From Flavobacteriaceae bacterium (GTDB lineage: Bacteria; Bacteroidota; Bacteroidia; Flavobacteriales; Flavobacteriaceae), in assembly GCA_016649715.1 (NCBI GenBank), contig JAENXC010000007.1:62001-126000 (forward strand): a stretch of 64,000 nt of DNA, in the 5' to 3' direction. The position numbers and the translations under genes were made by a program. The notes below the pieces were generated by a model. It saw only the letters and a list, made by a program, of their open reading frames with translations, was not told the DNA's origin and did not search any database. Shown here in pieces: positions 44,209 to 52,311 of the stretch (its first letter is position 1; the number at the start of each line of letters is the position of its first letter).

Positions 44209-45429
44209 TTATACTATTGAATTTGTTAGACCAAGATCCACAACAATGTCGTAGATTATTCCATTTGCAACCACCTGCGCTTTCACGATTAGTGGAGTGT
44301 CTTCCGCTGGATTTTGTTCGGGGTCAACGTAAACGGCGCTGCCACTAATTTCGCCACTCGCTTCCATAGCGGTAAGAGCGTCCTTCCCCAATTGCTCCAA
44401 ATCCTTAACCTCGGTGTTTCGCAAAAAACCAGTGGTGGCGTCTTTCAAAATGTTGCCTTTCACACGTGGCAATAATGCCAGGCGAAGTGCACGGGCTGCT
44501 TTGTTCCACACACGGTTGTTTTCGATGTACGCAAAATCATCACTCAACAAAGTTGCTGTTGGGGAGCTGCTGAAGTAAACCCCGGCAAGTCCGGCATAGC
44601 TTCCGGCAAAAACATAGCCTTTTGCGGTCAGTGAAGTTTTTTCAGTTCCCGAAAGTCCGGAAACAGCAACGCCATTTTGAAGCACCGCGCTCAACCAACG
44701 GCCACGGCCATTGTTTGTAAGAGGGTAAGTGCTGTCGCCCTTGGCGTAGTTTGGTTTGTTATTTATGTTGATGGATCCCAATTGCTCATTTACTGAGCGA
44801 ACGCTCAACATTCCAAGGGCGCTACCAATGGCAGCGTGTCCGGCATACGCCGCTTTTATTGCGCGAATGGCTGGATCCTGAACGCCAATTACGCTCACAT
44901 TCCTGGCATCTTCCAAACGAAGATCATCATAGTCGCCAACTGCCGTTAATGCAGAAAACTCATTGCCTTCCACCAAAACGGCATCTACAAAAACGTGTTC
45001 AAGTTTCAGCTCGTCCACAAGGTTTTGGTATCCGCCAATGTAGGCCGAAAAGTCAATCACGGCAACAATGGAGTTACGGGCTACACCTATTCCACGGATG
45101 TCGCTGTTTTCGCGAATGATGGTTTTGAGCATCACATCTGTGAAACTTACATCCGCAAGGACCACGTGAAGCGTGCCATCAGGGTTCAATCTAAAAAACT
45201 CATCGATGTGGTAATGCGCCAAGATGTTGTTGGTGTCATCATAGCTGGCATCAATGCCTTTGTCCACTGCATTTTGCAGGCTCAGCAATTTGGTGGCAGT
45301 GTTTACCGCCAATCCGGTAGCTGCTACTGCTGCGTGAACTACCAAAAGCATCACCCCATCGCTGGAAGGATTTCGGCGACCAAGGCCACCGTTCAATTGG
45401 TTTACTGTTACTCCGTCAAACTGTCCCAT
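44209..45429 (-). CDS. Tail sheath protein (DUF2586)
   Basis: The 406-residue protein begins MGQFDGVTVNQLNGGLGRR, typical of DUF2586, and has the sheath-like core with RKLFT-type strands near RSVNEQLGSI and the C-terminal domain VKDLEQLGKDALTAMEASGEI. It is the contractile sheath and lies just before the tube gene, as in Mu (L then M). Confidence 0.82.
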   Translation of the reverse strand: MGQFDGVTVNQLNGGLGRRNPSSDGVMLLVVHAAVAATGLAVNTATKLLSLQNAVDKGIDASYDDTNNILAHYHIDEFFRLNPDGTLHVVLADVSFTDVMLKTIIRENSDIRGIGVARNSIVAVIDFSAYIGGYQNLVDELKLEHVFVDAVLVEGNEFSALTAVGDYDDLRLEDARNVSVIGVQDPAIRAIKAAYAGHAAIGSALGMLSVRSVNEQLGSININNKPNYAKGDSTYPLTNNGRGRWLSAVLQNGVAVSGLSGTEKTSLTAKGYVFAGSYAGLAGVYFSSSPTATLLSDDFAYIENNRVWNKAARALRLALLPRVKGNILKDATTGFLRNTEVKDLEQLGKDALTAMEASGEISGSAVYVDPEQNPAEDTPLIVKAQVVANGIIYDIVVDLGLTNSIV

Positions 45430-46127
45430 TAGTTATCGTCTTCTTTACGTTTAGTATCGTTTTTCGCCGCATCAAAAAGCTGCGCGTTACGGTTGCCGAT
45501 TGCTTCGATTACCGTTTTTCTGTTTTGTCCTTCTACTTCGGCTTTCTCCATTTCGTCCAGAACTTTTACATCCATAACTGCATTTACTTTCGTAATGCTG
45601 TCTTTTGCGTTCAGCACTTTTTCTGAAGCTTTGCCGTTTTGTTCATCCAGTTTGTCCTGGATGCCTTTCGCAGTAATTACTTCAGCATTGGTGTTGGACT
45701 TGTTTAAAGGAAGCGCAGCTACTAACTGTGCATTTCGCTGGCCAATAGCTGCAAGAATGCTAGCGCGTTTTTCGCCATTGTCTTCCATCGCCTGCAAAAC
45801 AGTCAATACAGAAAGATCTTCTACTTTGGCAATTTCGCCAATCAGTGCTTCGGTGCTCAAACCTTCAAACTCAGGAATGCTAACCTCGTTCACGTTGTGT
45901 TGGTTGGGTGCTAGTGCCGGTACAATTTCTGCTTCCATATCAAAAGCTGCTGCAGCTCCAAAAACAAATACCGTAAGCTTGTCGCCTGCAGCATTGGTGT
46001 CTCGGTGCAATTCAGCTGAATTCTTTCCAAAAAACAGTTGGCCGTCACTGGTTGCGTAAACAGTATCTACTGAAGGGTTGTCCTTCATTAGTTGCTCCGC
46101 ATTCTTTTTAATATCTGATTTATTCAT
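45429..46127 (-). CDS. Phage protein of unknown function with internal repeat
   Basis: The 232-residue protein contains two copies of a motif of about 30 residues (VLTVLQAMEDNGEKRASIL... and VKVLDEMEKAEVEGQNRKTVI..., both ending IGxRNAQL) at about residues 103-133 and 188-218. It overlaps the sheath start by one base (TAATG). A head-tail joining or tail terminator role is possible by position only. Confidence 0.6.
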   Translation of the reverse strand: MNKSDIKKNAEQLMKDNPSVDTVYATSDGQLFFGKNSAELHRDTNAAGDKLTVFVFGAAAAFDMEAEIVPALAPNQHNVNEVSIPEFEGLSTEALIGEIAKVEDLSVLTVLQAMEDNGEKRASILAAIGQRNAQLVAALPLNKSNTNAEVITAKGIQDKLDEQNGKASEKVLNAKDSITKVNAVMDVKVLDEMEKAEVEGQNRKTVIEAIGNRNAQLFDAAKNDTKRKEDDN

Positions 46128-46130
46128 CGT

Positions 46131-46607
46131 TCAGGGTTTTAGAAATTTGAAGCCTACCAGGGCAACCAAACCAATTAAGGCAATGCCGCCAATCCAGGCT
46201 AATATTTTTGTTGTCCAGGGCACGAACTTAACCGGCACTTCAATAGTGGTCTTTTCACTTTCCTGAATGGTCCGCAGTTGCTGGATCACTTTGTCAAAAA
46301 GTTCCAACCGTTGCTGAAGCTCTTCCGTAATGCACTCCACATTTACATTATCGCCATCGCGGGTGATAATAGCTGTGGTGCGTCCGTTTTTCCTTTTTAT
46401 CGGTTCTTTTGTTATTTCAGAAATTGGAACGGTGATCCGTGTGGTGTCGCCTGGAATAACAATAACAGTGTCGTGCTTGTGGTAGGTTACTTCCGTAACC
46501 GTGCTATCCTTCACGGTGTGGATTGTTTCCTTGGACAATCTACCCGTCCCGCAGCTGCCCAAGGTTAAACAAACAATCGCAATCGTTATGAGGATGATAC
46601 GCTTCAT
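46131..46607 (-). CDS. Putative unimolecular spanin (lipoprotein with C-terminal membrane helix)
   Basis: The 158-residue protein has an N-terminal lipoprotein signal (MKRIILITIAIVCLTLGSCG, lipobox L-G-S-C), a beta-rich then coiled middle (about 90-118), and a C-terminal membrane helix (ILAWIGGIALIGLVALVGF). One chain thus links outer and inner membrane, which is the definition of a u-spanin such as T1 gp11. It lies 4 bp into the DUF5675 gene, forming a lysis pair. Confidence 0.6.
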   Translation of the reverse strand: MKRIILITIAIVCLTLGSCGTGRLSKETIHTVKDSTVTEVTYHKHDTVIVIPGDTTRITVPISEITKEPIKRKNGRTTAIITRDGDNVNVECITEELQQRLELFDKVIQQLRTIQESEKTTIEVPVKFVPWTTKILAWIGGIALIGLVALVGFKFLKP

Positions 46608-47080
46608 ATAATTGTTAATTCAAAGCCTTCAGGGGCCAGTTTTAAAAGCTTTGCAAGTGTGTTTTTTGAGTTGGTTACGTCTCTTCGTCCGTCGCCGTTT
46701 ACATCGCTCAGTTTATCGCCAACCAAAATACAGCCGAGAATGTCGGTGTAATAATTGCCAGGATGAATGAGGATGTAAGAGCGTCCCGGAACATCCAGCA
46801 CGTGAAAGTGATTTTTAAATTTTGGCGAAAAGCGCGACACCACCTGATACTTTCCTGCAGGGATGCAGCTCTTTTGCTTTTCGTTATTTAACCAGGGAAG
46901 CTCCAGCGTTTTGCATTCAAAAAGAACCTTGCAGTTTGCTTCCAGACGAAAGTCGCCCAGCGTCTGCCTGTCTTCAAAAAACCGTCTTTTTATTGTTGCT
47001 TCCAAAGTGTGTGTTTTTAGATATTCCCGCTTTAGGGGGCCAGGGGGCAAAACCCCCGTAAGGGTGCCGGCTACTTGCAT
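46604..47080 (-). CDS. DUF5675 protein, possible phage lysis enzyme
   Basis: The core (residues about 26-155) shows the DUF5675 pattern: TLGDFRL, CKTLELPW, KSCIPAGKYQV, ILIHPGN and GCILVGDKL, with conserved His and Cys that could be catalytic. The family is frequent in Bacteroidota phages and may cut or bind murein; this is unproven. The first 25 codons run through the GC-rich repeat at 47027..47080, so a TTG start at 47005 giving 133 residues is more likely than the ATG at 47080. Confidence 0.7.
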   Translation of the reverse strand: MQVAGTLTGVLPPGPLKREYLKTHTLEATIKRRFFEDRQTLGDFRLEANCKVLFECKTLELPWLNNEKQKSCIPAGKYQVVSRFSPKFKNHFHVLDVPGRSYILIHPGNYYTDILGCILVGDKLSDVNGDGRRDVTNSKNTLAKLLKLAPEGFELTII

Positions 47081-47150
47081 TAAGTAAGCCGGCTCTTGTA
47101 CCGGTAGTCTCCACTGGCTAATCCGTGAGACCTAAACCGGTGAGATTGTT
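47027..47150 (-). other. Structured spacer between major capsid and DUF5675 genes
   Basis: It contains a CCCGCTTTAGGGGG repeat fragment, the near-perfect stem 47066..47093 (GCCGGC both ends), and ACCGGT twice at 47100 and 47136. It could be a partial terminator or processing site that sets capsid against lysis gene expression. Confidence 0.4.
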
Positions 47151-47151
47151 A

Positions 47152-48171
47152 TTAGGCTGGAACAACTCCATCAATGATGGCTCCCTGTCCTTTGGTTTGG
47201 GTTGGCACACAAATGAACCATAAACGCATACCCAACACAGTTTGTCTGTTTGCTGGATCGTCTTTTGAAAGTGCGCTGTAAGCCGCCACAGATCCACGCG
47301 CTTTCGCAGTGGTTTTCTTGTGGAATACTACGGAAGCATTACTTCCTGCAGTAGCAGCTTTAAAAGCTATTTTGGCACCGCCAGTGTATTTCACTTCGTT
47401 TTGGTGTTCGTAAAGTTCAAAACCTGCGTAGTTTTTAGCTATCAATCCGTTGGTGTGGTTTTGGTATTGATTAGTCAAACCTTTGTCGTCTAACAACAAA
47501 TCAATAACGTGATCGCTATTTAACACCAAGACTCTTCCAACTGTTGGAATAAGCAAAGTGTCTAATTTAGATTTCATTGTTAGTAAATCTTTATAGGTCA
47601 ATCGCAATCTGTCGCCTGGTGTCGCGCTAACTCCCGCGCCGGTTGTGGTTACAATTGGCGTGGTGGCAGTATCACTATCTGGCGCCAAGTTCCACAGCGC
47701 GTGCCATAGTGTGGTTTCCTCCAAAGTTTCACGGTGCTGGCGTTGAACGCTGCCAATTTTATCATAAGGCAAAGCATAAAGTTCGTCATCAGTGATTTTG
47801 GTGTTTTCAGTATCGTATTTAAACAATGAAATAGGTGTACTTGTGTCTGTACGTGCATTTATTGCAATAGGATAAGAAGTGTTGTTTATAAGCACAGTTG
47901 GATCTGCTCCGATTTCGTTTAGCTTAATAACATCGTTGTTCACCCATTGGTTTTTTGAAGGAACAACCGTAAGCCAAGTGCCATCGTGGCGAAATTTATT
48001 GATCAGCTCGCGCTCAATCAATTCGGTTTTCGCGACCGCTGCCATCATTGTGGTAGGTCCAGCAACATCGCCAGAGCTTCCCAATATATTTCCGCTCACC
48101 GCATTAAAGGTGAGTACTGCCGCTATGATAAACAGGAAGCCGAACAGTTTGTTGAAATTGAAATTTTTCAT
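47152..48171 (-). CDS. Phage major capsid protein (with unusual N-terminal hydrophobic segment)
   Basis: The 339-residue protein lies directly after the protease/scaffold gene, the major head gene position in Mu-like phages. It has HK97-like features: a long middle with YDKIGSVQRQHRETLEETTLWHALWN, RLRLTYKDLLTMKSKLDTLLIP and GRVLVLNSDHVIDLLL. The first 30 residues (FGFLFIIAAVLTFNAVSG) look like a signal peptide or membrane anchor, unexpected for a capsid. A start after it is possible but no good ATG is near (next Met about residue 42). Confidence 0.75.
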   Translation of the reverse strand: MKNFNFNKLFGFLFIIAAVLTFNAVSGNILGSSGDVAGPTTMMAAVAKTELIERELINKFRHDGTWLTVVPSKNQWVNNDVIKLNEIGADPTVLINNTSYPIAINARTDTSTPISLFKYDTENTKITDDELYALPYDKIGSVQRQHRETLEETTLWHALWNLAPDSDTATTPIVTTTGAGVSATPGDRLRLTYKDLLTMKSKLDTLLIPTVGRVLVLNSDHVIDLLLDDKGLTNQYQNHTNGLIAKNYAGFELYEHQNEVKYTGGAKIAFKAATAGSNASVVFHKKTTAKARGSVAAYSALSKDDPANRQTVLGMRLWFICVPTQTKGQGAIIDGVVPA

Positions 48172-48208
48172 CTTCTTTTTGTGGTTTTAAAGGTGTTTTA
48201 AACTTGTT

Positions 48209-49384
48209 TTAGGATGGGTTGAGTTCAGGCATAGCCTCATCCAAAATTGTAGCATACGCCACTGGATCTTCTGTTTCCAATATTGCAAGAAGCTCAGCAC
48301 CTTTTGCGCCTGCGTTTGCATAGTTTTCGTACTTCCAGCCTTTAGTATCAGGATTTGCTCCAGTCGCTCCATGTGTTTTGCCAGCTGCGTTGATGTCAAT
48401 TTTCTCCAGCGGAAGCAGAGCATCAATAAATTTTTCGGTAGCTTCAAAGCTGGCTTCTGCCATTGCCTGAAGGTTGGCGCGTTGGTCCCCAGTAAATTTC
48501 TTGTCGGCTTCACCTTTATTCAGCAGTGCTGTAATTTTGGCGGCCTTTCCGTCTTTTTCCTGTTGGTCCATTTTGGCCTGAAGTTGAACAGATTGTTCCG
48601 CTTTGGCCTTGTTTTCTGCAATTTTGGCGGTAATTTCCGCCTCAGTTGCTGTGGATGGCAATCCTAAGCTGGCTGCCAATACTTCTTTGTTCATATTCTC
48701 GGTTTTTGGATTTGTTTCGGGTTCAATAATTGGATCTGGAATGTTAGGATCTCCAGCGGCAACCAATTTCATTCTTGCCTCAGTATCTATTGCCAGTGTA
48801 TCATTTTCTATAGTGGCAACCATTCCTTTCTTTTTTGCTTCTTTGGCGTCCATCCAGTAGTCATTCACCCAAAGTTTTTCAACTTCGTCTTCAGTCATTC
48901 CAAAGGACTCAGCATATTCAGCTTTATATTCAGCTGTTATATTTTCAAGAAGTTTTAATTGTGCTTTAATTTTGTCCTCATTGCCTCCAATGTACATCGA
49001 TGGCTTGTGGATCATAAAACGACTGTTTTTCTTACAGCTGGCCTTTTTGCGATAATGCACTAATATTTTAGTACCTGCAGAAGCGGCTAATGCACCAACT
49101 TTTAAACTCACGTTTTCTTTTTGAAAGGCATCGTCCAGAATGTTGCACATTTCATTTGCCTGGAAGCAATCGCCGCCTTCGGTGTTTAGATACACTTCAG
49201 CGGTCGTTGCGCCTTCGTCTTTTAAGGTTTTTACATTGTTCTTTAAATTAGTGGTTGAAGCATCGCCCCATCTTCCTATGTAGCCATCAATAGATAAATA
49301 GGCCACCTTGTTTTTCACCTCAGCAGTGATAAGCAAAGCGCCGTTGTCTTTTGTGGCCGGTAATTGAAGTAAGGTCTTTCGCAT
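48209..49384 (-). CDS. ClpP-like head maturation protease fused to scaffold (Mu I/Z type)
   Basis: The 391-residue protein has a ClpP-fold N-terminal domain (residues about 25-200): LNTEGGDCFQANEMC, the Ser in ALAASAGT and the His in FMIHKPSMY. The C-terminal part (from about 231) is helical and Lys/Glu/Ala-rich, as in scaffolds. An internal ATG at 48694 (MNKEVLAASLGLPSTATEAE) could give the scaffold alone, as with Mu gene Z inside gene I. It is the first gene of the leftward late block. Confidence 0.83.
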   Translation of the reverse strand: MRKTLLQLPATKDNGALLITAEVKNKVAYLSIDGYIGRWGDASTTNLKNNVKTLKDEGATTAEVYLNTEGGDCFQANEMCNILDDAFQKENVSLKVGALAASAGTKILVHYRKKASCKKNSRFMIHKPSMYIGGNEDKIKAQLKLLENITAEYKAEYAESFGMTEDEVEKLWVNDYWMDAKEAKKKGMVATIENDTLAIDTEARMKLVAAGDPNIPDPIIEPETNPKTENMNKEVLAASLGLPSTATEAEITAKIAENKAKAEQSVQLQAKMDQQEKDGKAAKITALLNKGEADKKFTGDQRANLQAMAEASFEATEKFIDALLPLEKIDINAAGKTHGATGANPDTKGWKYENYANAGAKGAELLAILETEDPVAYATILDEAMPELNPS

Positions 49385-49407
49385 GGGTTTACTACTATTT
49401 CAGGTAA

Positions 49408-49440
49408 CAAAAATGCGATGCCTTTGTAAGTCTGTAAAAA
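49408..49440 (-). promoter_or_regulatory. Leftward late promoter motif (TTTTTA-N17-CGCATTTTTG)
   Basis: On the minus strand, TTTTTA (49435..49440) and CGCATTTTTG (49408..49417) are 17 nt apart. The rightward copy at 49508..49540 has the same parts and spacing. TTTG is shared with the normal -7 box but TA is replaced by CA, so an activator is probably needed. Confidence 0.6.
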
Positions 49441-49454
49441 AAGCGTTGTAAAAT

Positions 49455-49493
49455 ACCAGAGATTTACTGGTATTTTACCAGTAAATCTCTGGT
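49455..49493. promoter_or_regulatory. Nested palindromic operator between divergent late operons
   Basis: Perfect 18-bp arms (49455..49472 and 49476..49493) with a 3-nt centre. Each arm region is itself a palindrome ACCAG-N7-CTGGT (49455..49471 and 49477..49493), the two being 22 bp apart, two helix turns. Flanking promoter motifs begin 14 bp away on both sides. Confidence 0.75.
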
Positions 49494-49507
49494 GAAATAA
49501 ACAGTAG

Positions 49508-49540
49508 TTTTTAGCAGCCCAACCCATTGCCGCAAATTTG
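49508..49540 (+). promoter_or_regulatory. Rightward late promoter motif (TTTTTA-N17-CGCAAATTTG)
   Basis: TTTTTA (49508..49513), 17 nt, CGCAAATTTG (49531..49540), ending 4 nt before the start codon of the small terminase gene, so its mRNA may be leaderless. Confidence 0.6.
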
Positions 49541-49544
49541 TGCT

Positions 49545-50036
49545 ATGGCAAAAGACAAAGAAAGGGCGACGGCAAAAGCACTGTTTCTGCAAGGTAGAAA
49601 TCAAAAAGAAATTGCCGGCATTGTTGGGGTTCAGGAAAAGACCATAAACCAATGGTGCAAAAATCACGGCTGGAAACAGCAGCTTGATGCTAAACTGAAC
49701 GGCAACAGGGAAAGGGTGGACAATCTTAAAAAGCTGATCGGCGTCTTCACCGATGAACGCCTGGAGCTGGTGGACAAAATTAAAGCTGCCGAAAAAGCAG
49801 CCGACAAGGAGCTGCTTGCAGAATACACCAAACGGGCCAACCAAATAGCCAATGAAGTGGCTATGTATTCCAAGGCTTTGGAAAACTTAGACCAGGACAA
49901 AAAAATACCACTTACCGTCTATCTGGACGTGATGGATCAAATTTTCCACGACCTACAAAAACGCTATCCAAAACTTTACATGCAACTGGTGGACTTTCAG
50001 GACGAGCACATCAATGGCGTATCACTAAAATATTAA
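49545..50036 (+). CDS. Phage small terminase-like protein (DUF1804 / Mu gp27 type)
   Basis: The 163-residue protein has an N-terminal helix-turn-helix (LFLQGRNQKEIAGIVGVQEKTINQWCKNHGW) and long helices, as in DUF1804 and small terminase subunits that choose phage DNA for packaging. The start at 49545 is the ATG next to the HTH; the frame upstream is part of the control region. It is the first gene of the rightward late block. Confidence 0.78.
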   Translation: MAKDKERATAKALFLQGRNQKEIAGIVGVQEKTINQWCKNHGWKQQLDAKLNGNRERVDNLKKLIGVFTDERLELVDKIKAAEKAADKELLAEYTKRANQIANEVAMYSKALENLDQDKKIPLTVYLDVMDQIFHDLQKRYPKLYMQLVDFQDEHINGVSLKY

Positions 50037-50038
50037 AA

Positions 50039-50380
50039 ATGAACAACCGCATCAAATACTGGATTAATTCAATTTACCTCTTTCTACGGCGTTTTTTAAC
50101 GCTGTTTCTGCTGGTACCCGGCGGTGTGCTTTTACACTGCTGGATATCGATCTTTAAAAACATTCCAGCTGCACAGGTTTACATGAATTTGGGCAGCCAG
50201 TTTATGCGTACGGGCGTGGGTGTAAAAATTGGTGATCAGATACATAGACCGCGTAAAGATTTGCAAGGCATTCGTTCTATGTGGGTGAAAAACCTGTATT
50301 ACAACTTCGGTTTGAATAAAGTAACTGCCAGTTACACGGACAAACCTCATACAATCAAAAAGAATGAAGGCCGAAGATAA
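50039..50380 (+). CDS. Small phage membrane protein of unknown function
   Basis: The 113-residue protein has one hydrophobic region (YLFLRRFLTLFLLVPGGVLLHCWISIF) and a basic C-terminus. It overlaps the terminase large subunit gene by 17 bp. I do not recognise it. Confidence 0.55.
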   Translation: MNNRIKYWINSIYLFLRRFLTLFLLVPGGVLLHCWISIFKNIPAAQVYMNLGSQFMRTGVGVKIGDQIHRPRKDLQGIRSMWVKNLYYNFGLNKVTASYTDKPHTIKKNEGRR

Positions 50381-51875
50381 AAAAGCGTTATTAGCATACC
50401 GCAAAAAACTTGAATTTGCCCGGAGCTCTGGACCCGTAAACGTCTATGAAACCGCCAGCGAAAAGGAGGCTCGGATTGAACGGGCAAAAAAGGATCCTAA
50501 GTTTTGTGCGGAGTATTATTTTCCACATTTCGCCACTTCGGAAGCGGCAGACTTTCACATAAAAGGTGCAAAGGCAACCATTAAAAACCGTTTAGACAGA
50601 TCTTTCGATCAGTGGGGCCGTGGACTTGCAAAATCGGTGTGGGCAGATCTGATCACTCCCTTTTGGATGTGGATGAATGGCGAATGTAATTATATGGCAA
50701 TCGTTACCACCAGTAAAGACCGCGCAGGTGAATTATTGGAAGATATCCGGGCAGAGTTTGAAGGGAATCCGCGCATCATTGCAGATTTTGGAGAGCAGGC
50801 TGGAACTGGGCAATGGGAAAAAAGTTTTTTCATTACCAAAAGCGGGTTTATTGGCAAAGCCCTGGGCGCAGGCCAAAACGTGCGTGGTCTTCGTGTAAAG
50901 CACCAACGCCCGGACTATATCGTGATTGATGATTTGGAAACCAAAGAACTTATTGCAAACCCAAAACGCCAGTTAAAACTCGCAAAATGGGTGGAGCGCG
51001 ACCTTATTCCAACAATGGATGGTCCTATTCGTCGCTTCAAATATGCAAACAACCGCTTTGCGCCCACAATGATCCAAACCATACTGCAGGAACGCCACCC
51101 AAACTGGCGTGTGTTTGAAATAAACGCCTACGATCCTGTAACCTATAAACCTACGTGGTTGCAAAAGTATGACGATGAATACTACAAAGTAGTTGAGGAA
51201 GACATAGGTATTCTGGCTGCAAAAGCAGAATACAACAACGAGCCACATATTGAAGGGACCATCTTTAAACAGGAAGACATCCAGTGGGGAAAACTTCCTG
51301 CTTTAAATCACTTTAAAGTCATCACAGGCTTTTGGGATGTGGCTTATGCCGGCACGCAAACTGCCGATTTTAACGCCGTGCGGGTTTGGGGGTTAAAGGA
51401 TAAGGATTTTTGGTACATAGACAGCTTTGTGAGGCAATCAAAAATTAGAGCTGCGTTGGATTGGATGGCACAATTTCAAATGTCGTTGCCGGACACGGTG
51501 ATTGTGCATTGGAAGTTTGAAGCGCAGTTTTGGAATGACGAAATAGAAAGGACCATTCGCGAAGTGGAAGCTGCTTACAGGATACATTTAAACCTGGTGA
51601 AAGTGGACACGCCAAAAACTCACAAATACGATCGTATTTTGAGCCTGCAGCCTTATTATCAAAATGGCCGCTGCTATTACAACGAACTAAAGAAGAGCCA
51701 CCACAGCACGCAAGAAGGCATTGCTCAGCTCTTGGGTATTGAACCAGGTTACAAAACCCACGACGATGCGCCCGATGCGGACCAACAAGCTATAAAATGG
51801 TTAAGTAGTTGGCTATATACAGGAAGCCGTGGAACAACCTTAACCGGAAATATTAAACGCGAAACACACTTTTAA
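50364..51875 (+). CDS. Phage terminase large subunit (Mu gp28 type)
   Basis: The 503-residue protein has an ATPase half with a degenerate Walker A region (FDQWGRGLAKSVWADLIT), Walker B DYIVIDDLETKE, and a C-terminal RNase-H-like nuclease domain (FWDVAYAGTQTADFNAVRVWG, the acidic triad ending at DDAPDADQQ). It cuts and packages phage DNA into the prohead. Length is normal. Confidence 0.87.
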   Translation: MKAEDKKALLAYRKKLEFARSSGPVNVYETASEKEARIERAKKDPKFCAEYYFPHFATSEAADFHIKGAKATIKNRLDRSFDQWGRGLAKSVWADLITPFWMWMNGECNYMAIVTTSKDRAGELLEDIRAEFEGNPRIIADFGEQAGTGQWEKSFFITKSGFIGKALGAGQNVRGLRVKHQRPDYIVIDDLETKELIANPKRQLKLAKWVERDLIPTMDGPIRRFKYANNRFAPTMIQTILQERHPNWRVFEINAYDPVTYKPTWLQKYDDEYYKVVEEDIGILAAKAEYNNEPHIEGTIFKQEDIQWGKLPALNHFKVITGFWDVAYAGTQTADFNAVRVWGLKDKDFWYIDSFVRQSKIRAALDWMAQFQMSLPDTVIVHWKFEAQFWNDEIERTIREVEAAYRIHLNLVKVDTPKTHKYDRILSLQPYYQNGRCYYNELKKSHHSTQEGIAQLLGIEPGYKTHDDAPDADQQAIKWLSSWLYTGSRGTTLTGNIKRETHF

Positions 51876-51877
51876 TT

Positions 51878-52306
51878 ATGGCCTACATATTTTTAGCTGC
51901 GGACGATTTTGAACCGCACATACAAAGCAAGCTTCTAACTGCGAACAGTGAGAATCCGATTGCAACCATAATCGAACCCATTGAAAAGCAAAACATCGCT
52001 TTCATCCGTTCCAAGCTTTCTGGGCGTTATGATATGGATCCTGTTTTTATAGCTGTTGGCGACGACCGCAACCAGGTTATTTTAAAAATACTACTTCGCA
52101 TGTGCCTGTATGATTTTATCCGAAGGAACGCAGCGCGAAAAGTGCCGGACGATTACCGCGAAGACTACAATTGGGCCATCAAAGAACTTGAAAAGCTGCA
52201 GGGCGGTTATTCATACGCTGGCCTTCCCGGTTATGTGGATGGTGATGGCGGCGAAATTTTAAAGCCTATTTGGGCAAATACAACTAACGACGACAATTAC
52301 ATTTAA
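51878..52306 (+). CDS. Mu gp36-like head protein (DUF1320)
   Basis: The 142-residue protein has the DUF1320 pattern: helical, with IAFIRSKLSGRYDMDPVF, ILKILLRMCLYDFIRRNAARKVPDDYREDY and a C-terminal loop. It is a connector between head and tail. Here it stands before the portal gene, not after the capsid as in Mu. Confidence 0.72.
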   Translation: MAYIFLAADDFEPHIQSKLLTANSENPIATIIEPIEKQNIAFIRSKLSGRYDMDPVFIAVGDDRNQVILKILLRMCLYDFIRRNAARKVPDDYREDYNWAIKELEKLQGGYSYAGLPGYVDGDGGEILKPIWANTTNDDNYI

Positions 52307-52311
52307 AAAAT

